Part shown: positions 46,706 through 59,529 of the stretch, piece by piece
Layout: each line of letters starts with the position of its first letter
Numbering within the stretch: the stretch's first letter is position 1
Notes under the pieces: model-generated
Databases searched by the model: none
Seen by the model: only the letters and a program-made list of their open reading frames with translations
Told to the model about the DNA's origin: nothing
Assembly: GCA_036571765.1 (NCBI GenBank)
Contig: BROE01000020.1
Span: 2,806,034-2,870,033, forward strand
Length of the DNA stretch: 64,000 nt
Origin: Plecoglossus altivelis
Lineage: Eukaryota > Chordata > Actinopteri > Osmeriformes > Plecoglossidae
Reading direction: 5' to 3'
Made by a program: the position numbers and the translations under genes

Positions 46706-48027
46706 CAGTTTTGCCTATTGCACACTTTGTCAGAATTTGGCTCATTATGTCAAGACTACACACAAGCTGACCAGACGGAGCACTTAGATTGTACTGTAAC
46801 AACTCACATATATTCCAGAATGAGACACTGCAATCAGAACTCAATAGAAACTAAGGTTAGGGTGGACTCTTTGCCCAGCCTCACACATGGACATGCATTT
46901 CTGTTAAAGAAATGTCTCATGTTACCCTTATTCTGTATAAACCAATGGAGTTTTCAACAGTAGACTCTTACTCCTATGAGGCAGAGGTAAGCTTTCTGAC
47001 TCCGGCTGAGTGATTTTATCAGTTGGGGGTCTGCATGCTGTAGGGGAGTTCCTTGTCTTATGAATAGAGTGACCCCTCATAAAGGGACATCTGGCCAGAT
47101 GGAGCAGATGCTACCCTGTAGAGTTAGGAGGGTGCTGATCACTTAAATGGAATGTTGGGGAAACGTTTGCTGTAGGTCAGCTTACAGTATCTTGGACAGA
47201 AGAACTCTGATCACAGAACTAGATTTGAGAACAGCCTTTTTTAAATGAACCAATGACTTTTGAGAACTGTTTGTATTAATGACAGTATAATGATTGAGTT
47301 GGGAGGCAATGTCTTCAGACAACTTTGTAACCGCGATCAGACTTGTCTTCTTGCCGGCAAGCATTAAAACTTCTTTTGCCTCATTGACTGAGTTCTTCTT
47401 ATTTAAGAATTACCTAACAGGTTATTAGACTTGATCCATTCATCTTTATCTTTGCTCCAAGAACATGTCAACAATCGATAATGACGCCTTAACATGCCAT
47501 GACAGCTCCAATTATATTGTGCTACAATTACGTTTTTTATGCTATGAACATAACAATATTCAATAAAAATGGTTAAATCTGTTTTAAAAATAGAAATAAT
47601 TTCAACAAACCGTCTTGCAGATCTACAACCATTTGTAAACCTGTCTATAGTAGGGCAGGTAAAGGCAGATGATCAATCCCTTTCTCCATGTGCAAGTTTA
47701 GCTTCAGGTAAATCAACAATCGGCTAATGTTCCCTTTTGTGCAACCTTTCTTTATGTAAGCAAATCAACGGGGTGGTAGTTTATTCATTTCGGATTGGTT
47801 TCAAACTTAGCAGATATCATAAAAAATAATTGTATGAAAAAGCTAGTGGTATGAACTAGGTTCAACAATCAATAAAAATTATTGAGTGAGATAGTTTTGG
47901 AAATATTGCCTGGAGTTGATTGAATAAAAACGACCAGCCAAATTGACTGCCAATCTGGAAATGTAATACAACGGCCTAAGTCCGCCAGGGCCGTTGCCTT
48001 AAGCCAAGGGGTGAGGGTCTGGGTGTT

Positions 48028-48742
48028 TCAGCGAAAAGAGGAGGCTTGTTCCGGCGCGAACGTTCCCTGGTGATATTTTACAGTTTCGGAAAGCAATTCT
48101 GCTACAGATCAGGAAAAATGTAATCTAAAGTCGGTGGTGCGTTATTCCAGTAGTATTTTAAGGGTGCAGGCTCGTCCATAGTGTTTGTTGTGCACAAAGT
48201 GCATGCACTTTGCTTCTCTCATCTACACAGACGCCGCAGACTCCCATTTTTGCAAACAAGGAAAAATATGACCAAATGAGGGAAATAATTGTGAAGCCTA
48301 TGAAGATGGGAAAAGGGCTAGCGTATATCTAGCCAACAAATTTACCCAAATTATTTATGCTAACTGCATGTCTACCAGCCCCATACAATGTAACTTCACT
48401 GTCTTTCATGGCCTTGAACTACTCCTGGTGTGAGCCTGGTAAAACGACCATTATAATAGCAATCTGCCATGGCAAATGCGCACCTGCTTCTAAAGGGACT
48501 GTAGCTGACGCTCTGATTGGTTTACTGCTTGTTACACCCAAACCATACCCATGAGTAAAGCAGCTTCTTCAGACCAACCCAGTTTAGATGGACTGGGTGC
48601 AAGAGTCATTAATCTTGCCGGTATAATAGCAACAGCGCCTGAGTTCCACCCCCGAAGTAACTTGCAATTCGTGTTTGACACTCAGATCGTGTGTGCAGAT
48701 TGTGTGTGTTTGACATTTCAGATCGTGTAAATAGAGCCCAAT
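48028..48742 (+). mobile_element. 'H' family element, copy 2, left-truncated, with right end
   Basis: It begins inside the element (AAGAGGAGGCTTGTTCCGGC GCGAACG), runs through the shared middle, and continues with AATAGCAATCTGCCATGG, GCTCTGATTGGTTTACTGC and TTACACCCAAACC. It ends AGATCGTGTAAATAGAGCCC. The final GGGCTCTATTT (minus strand) parallels the GGGCC(C)TATTT-type left end, so these are likely terminal inverted repeats of a 'GGGCCCTATTTT' family. It is non-coding. Harbinger is my best guess at the superfamily, from remembered fish consensus style; the target duplication does not settle it. Confidence 0.6.
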
Positions 48743-51274
48743 TTCTGAAAATGTACGTAATCATGGCTTTCATCTACTTATACATGGATACAATAACGTC
48801 ACAGATAAATTTAACCTTTAGGTGGCGATCCTGTCTCAACTTATGTCTGTATTGTAGCAATGTCATTTTAAGTAACCTTTAGACATAATGGCACAACCTA
48901 CACAATTTCATTATTGTGTATGATGCCATCTAGTAACTTTTTTTGGGATCATTAATGTCGTTAGAAACCCTTCCTTGCTATACATTTGCTATTTCACTGG
49001 AATGCAGTGTCCCCACAGCAACTATGAGTTGCATTGTTTACTTTCTTTTTACCATAATGTTCCATGAAATTCATTATGCTTATTTGTGTGTCTGAATAAT
49101 GGTGCAGAGAATACCAAGGTTTCACTCCTCCTTTTACCATTCTGTTCCTCAATCCACCAGAACTGGCATTTTTTACACGTGTATGAGTGATTCATTTCAC
49201 GCCTCATTTCTTGCTTAAAGCACTTTGTTAATAAACAAGACTATGTGTTGGGTGTACGCTGGGCTTCTAATAGGCTCTACTCTCACTCATATGACTTTCT
49301 TTATCTGTTAGTAAGACACCACAGTTTGAGTCATGTTTTAACTACTTGAGACATAAATACTTTTTCAAGATTAGTCACACAATGCGTTGTGCTTGAATGG
49401 GTATTATGAGTTTTCAGTGCTTGTAAAAGAGAGTCATAACTAAGTATTCACAGTTGTGCTACTTCTGCCCTCTTAGAAAAAACACTTTCTCATACTTTGA
49501 AATTGGACAAATATTTTGTGTCACTGCAAACTACTTTGGAATATTTGTCATTACACATTATTTTCTGGTACCTCAGTTTCACCTGGGACCTCAGTTGGCC
49601 TCTGACCAAATTAATCAACATTTACCTACAATAAACAAAATTCCCCTGTACTGGAAGCTATGAAGACCATTCATATTGGCAGATATTTTATGTTGGTTTT
49701 GTGTACTGTAGGCTATGTGCCTGTTATTGTTGTTTTCACTTACTATTTTAGTGCCATTTGATTATATTTATACCATTCATGACAACATGAAAAGCATTCT
49801 ACTGCATCTTGTTTACTTTTTACTGGGTGGGATGTGGTAGTGACTAATGTATTTTTCCAGTGCTTGAACCAGTAATCACTGTTTAATGTAGCTGAGCCCA
49901 TCCCTATAATTATGTAAATTCATTTTAACAATGGTATGTGTGAATGCCTTGTTTGTTTGTGTATGTTTATGTGTTTAAGTTTGCATTTGTATGTGTACAT
50001 GCCTACAAGTGCCATTCTCACTTTCCTTAAGGCTTTTACCGGCGAGGTTTGGCCGAGTCTTTTCCGCTCATATTTAATTAAGTACGTTTCCTGGAAAAGA
50101 TTAAGATGACAACAAAAATTGTAGTCATTTTTGCCACTGTTTGACTGTGAATTACATTGTGTACTGGCCCATACAACTTGTCTTGCAAAAAGATTATTTC
50201 TATAATACAATATAGAATACATTTTGCACTGCAGTAATGATCTTGTGTCTCAAATGACCTCAACAGAGCACTCCCAACACACCTCTCTTCCTTCATCAGT
50301 GGTTCTCAGTCTTGAGGACAGGTCAAGTAAAAGTTAATAGATGACAAAGAGAGAACCGGAAAATAAATGAAGCTCATCACAAGTTAAGTCAGGAAGACCA
50401 AAATTTGTATGCTCTGGCCATTCAACCATTCTGTTTCACTACACACTCCCCCTACTACGCATGCACTCTCCTTTTCCTCTACCTCATTGCCTGCACTGTC
50501 ATTGGGGTTTCTGTGTTTGATTAGCCACCTTTCTCTATGCAGTTACCACAGTGGCATGCCTAGTAGTACATCGTACTGCTGCTTTGCCTTTAAACATGTT
50601 CCCTCCTTTCTCTCGTAGTTTGTCCATGCCACCACTGTCCGCAACCTTCCACCTCCTTGTCGCCGCTCGGTGGCTTTGTCTCTTGTGCTTCCTCGGCTTG
50701 TCTGGCTGGGTCATTACAAGTTTACTATAAACACATGCACAAATTGCACAGTGCCTTTGAAATACCCTGTGGCACACTCTCTTTGGATTTACTGGTGTGG
50801 CCCAGGTCTACCAGGCCTCACCTGGGATAAAAGTCAGCAAACGTATAGGTTCAGCCAAGCATGACTTCATGAAGACAAGTTCACTAGAGAGATGTGACTG
50901 TTTTGCATAGTTTCCACATCTAGGTAGGTATGGATATGGAAATGAATGTGAATCCTTCAATCTGTTTTTGTTCTATACAACTTGCTGGTCTTATGAACTT
51001 CTATGTCTATTGTGTTTTTATTCACTTTATTTTGGCGTTAGATCCAGCTGGCAAAAGACCTGGATATACTCACATTTGTAAATCAGTGAGAAATCAATCA
51101 CCCAAAAAGTGAGATTTGGGCATATAAGGACATTAAGGTAGTGACAAATAAGCAAGTACTTGGGCAGCAACCATATGCTTTTCTCCATTCCTTTCAACAT
51201 ACATCTTTCTTTAGTCACCAAACTAACTGCCTGTATCATACTTTTCGCATGAACATACACTTTGTACGTCTTCA
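48743..51274. other. Non-coding stretch
   Basis: No supported gene. A G+C-richer patch at 50580-50710, preceded by a pyrimidine tract and AG (TTTCTCTCGTAG at ~50608-50619), could look like an exon. Its frame has no recognisable homology and no matching donor was convincing. Confidence 0.4.
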
Positions 51275-51650
51275 CCATGAAGACAAAGGCAAGTGTCAAG
51301 CACGAAACACAAGTAACTTTGTGGGCAGGACTCAGGCACTGTTGCGGGATAAATTATTCTTGCGCCTGCCACAAAGGTAAAATGGGCTAGTCTTAAGAAA
51401 TTACATTAGTCATGGGTGTGGCTTAGGCGTAAAGTGCAACAAACTAATCAGAGCATCAGCTCACATTCCCTTTAAAAGCAACAGCGCTTGTTCTATGGCG
51501 GATTGCTATTATAACTGTGGATTTGCCAGGCGCACGCAAAGATGTTCACAGCCAGAGACCTACATTTTCGTCAGGGCAGTGAAAGACAGAGAAGTTATAT
51601 TGTATGGGGTATCGTAGAAATGCAGTTAGCCTGAATAGAGTTTTTGCCCA
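51275..51650 (-). mobile_element. 'H' family element, copy 3, right part
   Basis: The minus strand shows CATACAATATAACTTCTCTG, TCTTTCACTG, TATAATAGCAATCCGCCAT and CTGATTAGTTTGTTGCACTT, matching 48385-48540. It then continues toward the right-end side. It has the same orientation as the block at 52330-52534; both may be one copy interrupted by about 680 bases. Confidence 0.55.
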
Positions 51651-52329
51651 TTGCTTACACACTAAAACTAAATGCGTAGACCAAAATCTGAACTTTTTTG
51701 TAGCATACATTAAACATAGTGTAGCCCTTGCTTAGACACATTGTCAACATTGCACATTGTTTGCGATTCTGTAACACATTGCGAAACACTAGACGTTTAT
51801 CTTACATTAGACATTTTGTTCAGAAACGAAATCACCTGGTTGGAAAAACACTGTTCAAAATGCAACTGATCTGGCAAGTGTAGGCACTTACACACACACC
51901 TAAAAACACTTGCACAGAAATCATAACACCAATCATTTTGAGCCTTAGCACTACAAATAGGCATCCAGTAAGCCATTTTGTCAATTTACAAGTATACAGG
52001 TCATATCAGATGATATCAGGGCTACTCTACAGTATACACACACAAAACAAGTATAAGTTTTTCCCCCCAATAGCAGCGTATCCAGTGTTATTTTAATTTA
52101 CACTTTTGTTTTGTTGCTCAATTTGATGATTTGTGATCCTATTTTTCTTTATTTCTGTAAATCAAAAGGTGCTTGTGTTTATGGTTTTATTGCAAGAATT
52201 TCATTTTTATAAATGAGTGTAAGGTTTGATTGCAGTGTTTCATACTGGCATACATGTGCATTGTTGCAGTAATCTTCAAGTACTAAGCCTGACTGGCATG
52301 TGTGTAGAGTTTTGACATAATTGTGGAAT

Positions 52330-52534
52330 TGTTTTCTGAAATTGCAAAATAGTGTCAGGGAACGTTTGCGCCAGAACACGTCTCCTTTTTTGCCAAACCG
52401 CCCTCTTGAGCGCAAATTAATTCCTTCATTTACTGGACTTCTGTAGACAGAAAAGTCCACTGTGCATCCAATGCAAAATAGGTAGGTGATACATGCGTCC
52501 GTGTACAAAACCAATTGTGCTGGGTAAAAGGGCC
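52330..52534 (-). mobile_element. 'H' family element, left end
   Basis: Minus strand GGCCCTTTTACCCAGCACAA TTGG, GACGCATGTATCACC, TTTTGCATTGGATGCACAGT, GGAGACGTGTTCTGGCGCAA and CGTTCCCTGACACTATTTTG CAATTTCAG. The phrases parallel 31831-31978 and 48028-48090. The intervening 51651-52329 lacks matches to the other copies. Confidence 0.6.
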
Positions 52535-53699
52535 TGTAAACTGAAACCATCAGTTTGACTTTTTTGACAAATGGACACTGAAAACATTCTACACATAAAG
52601 CACCAATGTATGGACAGTTACAAATTTAGAGCTATCTCCATTTCCATTGACTCTCTCTGAAAAATGAAGTGTCTGCATAATTAGTCTACGGAACACTGGG
52701 GAGGAAGATGAGAGAGTGTATCTGTCATTGGGCTGATCATGATCCTCGTTGACGTACAAGGTTATCAACACAGATTGCACTGAGACATATTGAAGGATGA
52801 ACACATACAAAGAACATGTTTCAGTTCCAAATCCACTTCTTGACACAAATCTCTTGATGGGAGGAGATTCACTATGAGAATGAGTGGATGAACGTCTTCA
52901 TGTTCTCATTTTCTATTACAATGTTGCACTGTAATGTGTGGGGACAGGTTATTTAATCTACAGTATACACAATAGATTGGCACTGCAGGAAGCTAAACAG
53001 TTATTTAGCATGTAGGTGTTCTCCTAAACCTCCTAAAAGTATATATATTCTTTCAGCATATTTTTAACAGTTTAATGCAGTAGTGGTAACTTGTTTCAAG
53101 TGAGGGTTGCAGTGGGGATGATGCAATACGTGTAAGTTTACTATACAACACACATAAATTAAATATACTCAAAGTGTACTGCCAAGCATGTTTTGTTACA
53201 GCAATTTGGTCCTCAAAGATATCTGTTCATGATATTGAAATCTTTTTCTTGTTGCACCAGGGTGCTTTTAGCATATTTTTAGTTATGTGACGCAATCAAA
53301 TCGAGATGGTGGATGGCTTGGTACTAATTTTTTGAGGCTATACTCCAGTTTGTGTCGTACATTTTACTCATGCACAGTTCAGAGGGCATACACATTTTCA
53401 GAGGGGATGAGCAACATTTGTATAATGCCTGAAAGTCATTGTATTTACACTTTGTATCAGGTGTGTAGCTTGCACTGTTAAGTTCAGATGGACAGAACTA
53501 GGCCATCACACAGATGACCTAACACATTACTGTGAATGTTCATGCACAAACTCAGACACACTCCACTGAACTCAAAGGTGCAAACAATGCCAAATCCTTT
53601 CAGACATGGTATGCAGCATGTGAGACGCTGTTGATCGGCTCTGGTGAGTGTTCTTAAGATATAAATAAATATTGCAAGACGGAAATCTTTTGCAAACAC
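52535..53699. other. Non-coding stretch
   Basis: A+T-rich, with no supported gene or recognised element. The minus-strand frames at 52589 and 53484 have no motif. Confidence 0.4.
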
Positions 53700-55540
53700 T
53701 TATTGATTAGTCAATATTTACAGATGCAAATGTAAAGTATGGGGATGAAAAATAATCTGAATCAAATAAATTACGGAAGTCTGTGTGTGTCTCTACTCCT
53801 GTGGTTGCAGAGTCATGGAATCTGCAAGTTGGGCGTAAATGGTGCGGAAATGTCTTAGATCCTAATTTACTTGTGACTGCAAGTACAGTAAGATCAAATA
53901 TAGAAATCAATATAAAACGTTACAAAAGATATCAAATGAAATAGTGCAGCAAAATGGGCAGCATAGTGCAAAGTGTGTTAAGTAGGTGATGGATGGACTT
54001 AATATGAAATAATATAGGAAGTGACTATGTCAGTTTGAGACCTTGACCTTGTTGAAGAGGCCAGCAGCAGATGGGAAGAAACTGATCTTATGGCGTGAAG
54101 TTTTGATCCTGATCAACCCTCTGGGAGTAGCTGTAACAGAGAGTGTCCAAGGTTGGAGTCGGACGCAATTTCCCCCCCTAGCGTCAAGGTCCTCAAGGTT
54201 TGCAGACCCTTAAGGACAGACAGATTGCAGCTGATCACCTTCTCAGCAGTGTAAATGATACGCTGCAGTCTGCTCTTGTCCATGGCACTGTCAGAGGCAT
54301 ACCAGATGGTGGTACGATGCTGGAGGTGAGGATGTACTCAATTATGACTGTGTAGAAGTGCACCATAACTGTCTTTGACACGTTGAATTTCATAAGCTGC
54401 TATAGAACATCATCACCATATTGTCTACTTCCAATCTACAGTCAAACTCACCTGAGATAGACCCAATGAGGGTGGTGTCATCTGCAAACTTCAGAAGTGT
54501 AAAGGACTGATGACTGTACGTGTCTGTAGTCTGTAATCCACCTGCAGGTGGAGTCCATCACATACAGCTGGGAGAGCTTGTCCTGAAGCAGAGCAGGGAG
54601 GATGGTGTTGAAGGCAGAGCTGAAGTCAACAAAAACGATACTGTCGTAATATGCTGGGGAGTCCAGAAGCTGAATGGTGAAGTGGAGGGCTATTTTAACT
54701 GCATTGTCCATGACGGCTTTGAGGTGTGCCAGCACCAGGTGCTCAAAAGGCAATGTGTCACTGCAGTCATTTAGTCCTGTTGTCTGTGGCTTTTTTGGCA
54801 CAAGGATTATGGTGGAGAACTTGAGACAGGCTGGTACATGACATGTCTCCAGAGAGGTGTTGCAGATGTTGGTGAACACCTGAGACAGCTGTGTGGGAAG
54901 GTGTAGTCCAGCACAATGCTTGAGGTTGGCAGGGGAGACGGAGTCAAGGGGAGACGGAGTCTTGCCCAGCTTTTTTAACCTCTTAAATTAGTAAGTTGAC
55001 AGTCTGTTAACTTTTTTTGTGTGTGGGAAGGTGTAGTTCAGGACGGTCCAATTGTCTCTCGAACCTCATTTTGGTCGTTGGCCAGGCAGGAGTCATAAAT
55101 GTTAAGTGTGGGGGGCTGGGCTTCTGGGCTTCTTCTGTCTGAGGCCTCTCCAGACAGAAGCAGAGTTGTTAGCAGATAACTGGTGTTTTAGTCTCTCTAC
55201 AGCCATTTAGCCTCTCTCAACACCTTTCTAAACCTGCTCAACTTGAATTTGTCTCTATTCGCACTCCCAAATATTTCCTCCATCTTCTACCTCGACCTTA
55301 TAAGCTTTTCTTGAGAACCAGGGTTTCTCATTGCTGAGGCTCACTTTGGTGCATATTAGTATGAAGCAGTCCTTACAGAAGCTGATGTACTACGTCACAG
55401 CCTTAGTGAATTCATCCAGACTATTAAAAGCAGTCGTGAACATATCCAAGTCCAGGGGTCTCCAACCATGGCATGGTCTGAGTGTCTCAGTACTGCTCAA
55501 GGGACAGCGTGGTAGGCTGTGCTAACCGTAGTATAGCATT
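53700..55540 (-). mobile_element. 5'-truncated LINE (L2/Rex1-like), third family member
   Basis: The minus strand carries a linker (about 55330-55110), an RT start (54990-54780), an RT palm segment, and an ORF stop at 54030-54032, followed by a 3' untranslated region. Its protein differs from copies A/B, so it is a separate LINE family. The exact 3' end is unclear; similarity to the expected 3' region seems to run to ~53700. The 5' edge is also approximate. Confidence 0.75.
54030..55000 (-). pseudogene. LINE reverse-transcriptase relic
   Basis: The segment 54990-54780 reads TNICNTSLETCHVPACLKFS and TIILVPKKPQTTGLNDC. The next part, FEHLVLAHLKAVMDNAVKIA, shows that the L-Q-F-A-Y-R block is deleted. 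FVDFSSAFNTILPALLQDKL (54640-54585) is a well-preserved catalytic block A with its first aspartate. FADD-region and thumb sequences follow in other frames toward 54480-54200. The end reads IKTSRHKISFFPSAAGLFNK VKVSN then a stop at 54030. Upstream, 55310-55150 shows the KPWF(S/T) linker with several stops. The gene is dead. Confidence 0.8.
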
Positions 55541-56639
55541 GATCTAGAGTGTTCCCCTCTCTGGTAGCACATTTGATGAATTCTCTGTATTTGGGGAGTT
55601 GTGAATGAGATTAACTTTGTTAAAGTCACTGATACAATACAGCATACGATAACCAGTTCTGCTTTCACAATCAAGCTAGCTACAGATACTTATCCACACA
55701 CCCACGAAAGTTAAGTATTTGGCTCCTCTGCAGAATTTCTTCACCTTTACATTCCCCCACATTCTTTAAGACCACTAAAGATCATTAAAGCAAGTGTAAC
55801 GCGGGTGTCAAACCTTGTTAGCTCTATAGTCTTGCCTTCTATTGATTTACGTGCCATGCATGCACTCGGTCACGTGACCTAGGTCGGCTAATTAGCTGTG
55901 TTAAGTATATTGTATAATATCTGAGTTTTCCATATGGGAAAAGTTAGATTGTGAAACATATAGATTTATTACATTGCATGGTCCTGTTCTCTACATAGGC
56001 CAGGTCCTTTTCGATGACGAGCTAAGACAGGTTTTCTAGCCCAAAGAAAGAAGGACAACTTTAACTCGACTCATCTGTGTAGATTCCTACACGGAACCCC
56101 GACACTCTGCTCTGTCCGAGCTGGTAGGAGGCTCCAGTAGCTAACACAAACCTTCACGGAAGTTCACGCACTTACTTCTCTGTGACCCATTGCTTACTTC
56201 CACACTCATTCACAGACATTCCCCCTCTGGACCTCTCTACTGGGTCATATGAGTTGGGTTGCTCAGTTGTGCGTTGAACTGATGTTGCACTGTTTTTTGC
56301 TGTGTATGACTCTTTCACATTGGTTTATGATGTTCAGATCAATGGTATGAACATTCATTTATTGTGGATATATTGTAAATATCAGGGTTCTATTTCACTG
56401 AATGGCCATTCCTCATTCATTCTATGTGTATGTTTGTTGTCAATTATTCAATACATGGTATTGAATAATTACTCTCTCCTTGAGCCGTACCTGTTCTTCT
56501 GCACTAGCCCATTAATTGATATTGTGTATGCTACACACACTTAATGTCTGGTCTTCCCTTCATGCACCACCATTTTTGTATTGTATGTTTGTGTTTTTTT
56601 ATTATTGTATTTTATTATAATTAATGTAATATATGAATT
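55541..56639. other. Non-coding stretch
   Basis: No supported gene. The last few hundred bases (56200-56640) may be the 3' untranslated part of the LINE whose tail is at 56640-56745, but coding evidence is absent. Confidence 0.35.
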
Positions 56640-56745
56640 TGATATATTCTCTTGTATTTTTATGCTGCCAGGTGTCTAGTGCCTTGAAGGCGGCTATAAA
56701 TAAGAGCTGTTGTTGTTGTTGTTGCTGTTGTTATTATTATTATTG
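56640..56745 (+). mobile_element. LINE/SINE 3' tail ending in (TTG)n(TTA)n
   Basis: TTGTATTTTTATGCTGCCAG is followed by GCCTTGAAGGCGGCTATAAA TAAGAGC, a fish L2-type 3' end motif (GGCGCTATATAAATAA consensus). It then passes into five TTG units, GCTG, and TTA units (56709-56745). The short tandem tail matches the way these elements end. No coding part is attached. Confidence 0.6.
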
Positions 56746-57599
56746 AAGCAGATGGCTAATTTAGGTGGTCGTAAACCTTTACAGCCTTTGAAGGCCACAG
56801 GATAATGTCTTGGTATTCAAGGTTCATAAATACACACAGGCACATGTGTTTATGCAGACAAAATGTCTGATGCAAATCGAAATTTCACTGTCTGGTAATT
56901 AATGAAATGTTATGTTATCTCATCTGCCAGTCCTTTGCACTGACTGAATCTTATCCACAGCTAAGGGAGGAAATAAAGGTGACAGGCTTGAAATTGTATC
57001 ACTTCCTGTAACAGACAAGCCTGCAGTCCTTATAACGACAGCTGACAATCTCTTCTCACACTTTTCATTGGAGGTTTAAGGTGAGGCTGCAAAGACTTCA
57101 ATCAAGTAAATCGAATAACACAGACCTGTTGATAGTATCTCAGCAACATTAGGTTGTGGGTAAATAGGAATTAATTCAATCAGAATGTTAAGTGTTAGCG
57201 GTCATTGCAGAAGTGCAAAAGCCCGTTCACACCAACATTATTATAGAATTATAACTATAAAGATACCTTATAACTATAAAGATGTCTTAGAATCATTCTA
57301 CATTTTTAAACAATCGCAGAATCCAAACCATAATGGTGACAACAAATAAGCTAAGTAGCAGAAGTATATTGTTGGAATAAAACAAAAGTCCAAACAAAAA
57401 ACCCCATTCAAAACTGTTTTTTTATGGCTTATGGGCGTTAAAATATTTATTTAAACCATTCGAATGTACAGTACCAGCACATTTAAAATGAAAGACAAAA
57501 TTGCAAGAAGCTAGCTTAATTGTCAAGGATGGTGTGGACAAAGTCCTTTTTGTAGTTCTCAATGTTGTCCTTGGTGTGAGTAAGATTTGAGTATGGAGG
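56746..57599. other. Non-coding stretch with a short tandem
   Basis: At 57223-57300 the phrase CCCGTTCACACCAACATTAT is followed by two ATAACTATAAAGAT units. It resembles the end of a dispersed fish DNA element, but I found no second end. Confidence 0.35.
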
Positions 57600-57830
57600 A
57601 CCTAACCTGTCATAATTCAAAATAAATGAATAAATGCATTTATAAATCAAAAAGAAAAATAAATAAATGGATGAAAAAATATAAATTGCATATTTATTCA
57701 AATACATGGCCATTTATTTGTGTATTCATTTATTTGTGTATTCATTCATTTATATATTTATTATTAATGTATTTTCTTGTCCTTAGGCTAATTAGGGGGC
57801 GGGATCGGGACAGAATCAGGGCAAGACCGA
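57600..57830 (+). repeat. TTTATTCAT-rich repeat 'R3', copy 1
   Basis: It contains AATAAATGAATAAATGCATT, ACATGGCCATTTATTTGTGT and repeated ATTCATTTAT. The same layout, inverted, is at 60380-60580. The two chance translations even resemble each other (K-x-N-K-x-M-K and TW-F-I-V-F blocks), which reflects DNA similarity, not a gene. Confidence 0.55.
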
Positions 57831-58777
57831 AATAGTCTACTTATTATGCAGAGCAACCAGATATTTGGCAAATTCTAGCTAGCAGCAACCAGTCTGTCAG
57901 ACAGGTCAAACTAAAGAACTCGTGTAAATGTATTTAGATGCAGCTCTGATCATTTACATTTTAATTTAGAGTTGTAACATGAGATGGGTAGTTTCCCTAG
58001 CATATCGCAAAGACAATATGTAGATAGCATATCATTGAAATGTTGCGGTCTAGTTAAGGAGCATGTACTGTAATACTCTGCCCAACCCAATTTACTCCTA
58101 GTTTATGCACTGCATTTGCAATGCGTGCTGCATATTTGCCATTATCAATAGTAAGTCCATCTGGTAAACAACCTGCACAATAGATGCAACCAGAGCTGTA
58201 CTCCAATTTAAGAATATCTTCATATCCTTCATGTGAAATTTGCAAGCCAGTAGTTTGTTCTTCATATTTGTCATCTTGCACAACTGTACAGTTTGAATTT
58301 ATTGAATCATCAATGACTAACAACACACAAGGACATTAAAACCATGCAATGATAGAAGTAAAAAAACAGTTTAATAAAGTTTTATGCATTTGTACTGGAC
58401 GACAATTAACCTTTAACTTTTTTGCTGTTGCTTTTGTGCAGGACTGGCTTATGTACACATGATATTTTAGTCTCTGCTATGACAAAAGTGTACAGAGTGA
58501 CACAATAAAGTTTATGCTTTTGTTTACACTGAGCTGTTTTGGGCCTGCACCTAACATCTTTGATTTCATATTGGTTGGGTGTGATGCATGGGGATGCTCC
58601 AAAGAGGGAGCCGAGATGTAGGCTGTGGCTTCCCAGCTGATAGAGAGAGGGGAAAGAAGTGGTTTGATAAAGTCAGCAGGAGCAAAGACAATATAATAAA
58701 CAACCATAATTAAAAGCATGTAGTAATGACAAATACTGTGGTTCAAATGCAGAACAGACATATTCCTCATCCAGATA
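57831..58777. other. Non-coding stretch with one unexplained open frame
   Basis: On the minus strand 58326-58054 is open for 90 residues, including TTGLQISHEGYEDILKLEYS and GCIYCAGCLPDGLT, with a C-x-x-C-x-x-C run. It has no homology that I recognise, no splice sites that I trust and no repeat partner. I leave it uncalled. Confidence 0.35.
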
Positions 58778-58897
58778 TCTCTCATTCAGTGGTCCCCCTT
58801 CCAGTTCTGTCTCAGCCAGTGGTTCCCGTTCCAGCGCTCTCTCATCCAGTGGTCTCCCGTCCAGCACCCCTTTATCCAGTGGTCTGACTTCCACTTC
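58778..58897 (-). repeat. 30-base tandem repeat, four units, in frame
   Basis: The motif CAGTGGT recurs at 58787, 58817, 58847 and 58877, exactly 30 bases apart, within units of the form CTCTCATCCAGTGGTCTCCC GTCCAGC. Thirty bases is ten codons. On the minus strand the open frame reads a decapeptide repeat of the form (D/E)-x-R-P-L-D-E-R-x-L. No start codon or exon boundary is convincing, so I call it only a minisatellite. Confidence 0.85.
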
Positions 58898-58966
58898 TGA
58901 GGCACTTGGCCTCCTTTTCAGCTCACGTCAACTGCAGTAGCAATGCCAGACTGCAAAGGCCATAGA

Positions 58967-58993
58967 CACACACATGCACACACACACACAAAC
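58967..58993. repeat. (CA)n microsatellite
   Basis: CACACACATG followed by a pure CA run. The stretch 58994-59529 is non-coding with nothing else recognised. Confidence 0.9.
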
Positions 58994-59529
58994 AGTAAGG
59001 GGTAAAGATAATACCATCACATAATAGACTGAATGTTATAATAATCTCCAACTCATAGTTTTCTTAGTAAACGTCTACTTTATGAATAGATTCGTCATGT
59101 TGTACACTGGTCTTTGATTGTTCCTTGTGCATAATAACATCCAATGTTATACTGTATCAATTGCCAGATTATTGGTGCAAATTGAAAAATAAAAAATAGG
59201 TGTGATTTTAGGTCTTTTTTTAACGTTCCACCACAAGACTTGGGTTTTGTGGCACAGAGGAGCTGTCAAGCTCCCCTTCAGATGAACTCTACTAAGTTAG
59301 TGTTGTGGAAAAACCTAATCCTTATTCCACACTCATACTGTTATAACAACATCAAAACACTAGACAAGTGATTTAGGCTTTTCTTTATTAATGTAAATGT
59401 GAATCGTATCAGATAAAGAGAATTGAGGCCATTTCCCAGCTACTGGTTTCATTGTTAATAGATCAGAGTATATAATTCGCCTTACATGTGTTTTACTAGG
59501 TATAATATGTCTTTTTCTTTCTTCCTTTT

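Noticed and set aside
47974..47995. CGGCC...GGCCG stem, possible structured RNA
   Set aside because: The stem is only five to seven base pairs, with no covariation evidence and no promoter or terminator nearby.
50609..50720. Exon-like patch: pyrimidine tract, AG, then a G+C-richer open segment
   Set aside because: The frame (FVHATTVRNLPPPCRRSVAL) has no recognised homology and no convincing donor site. Judged chance.
58054..58326. 90-residue minus-strand frame with C-x-x-C-x-x-C
   Set aside because: No recognisable family and no reliable exon borders. A single cysteine run is not enough to call a zinc-binding protein.
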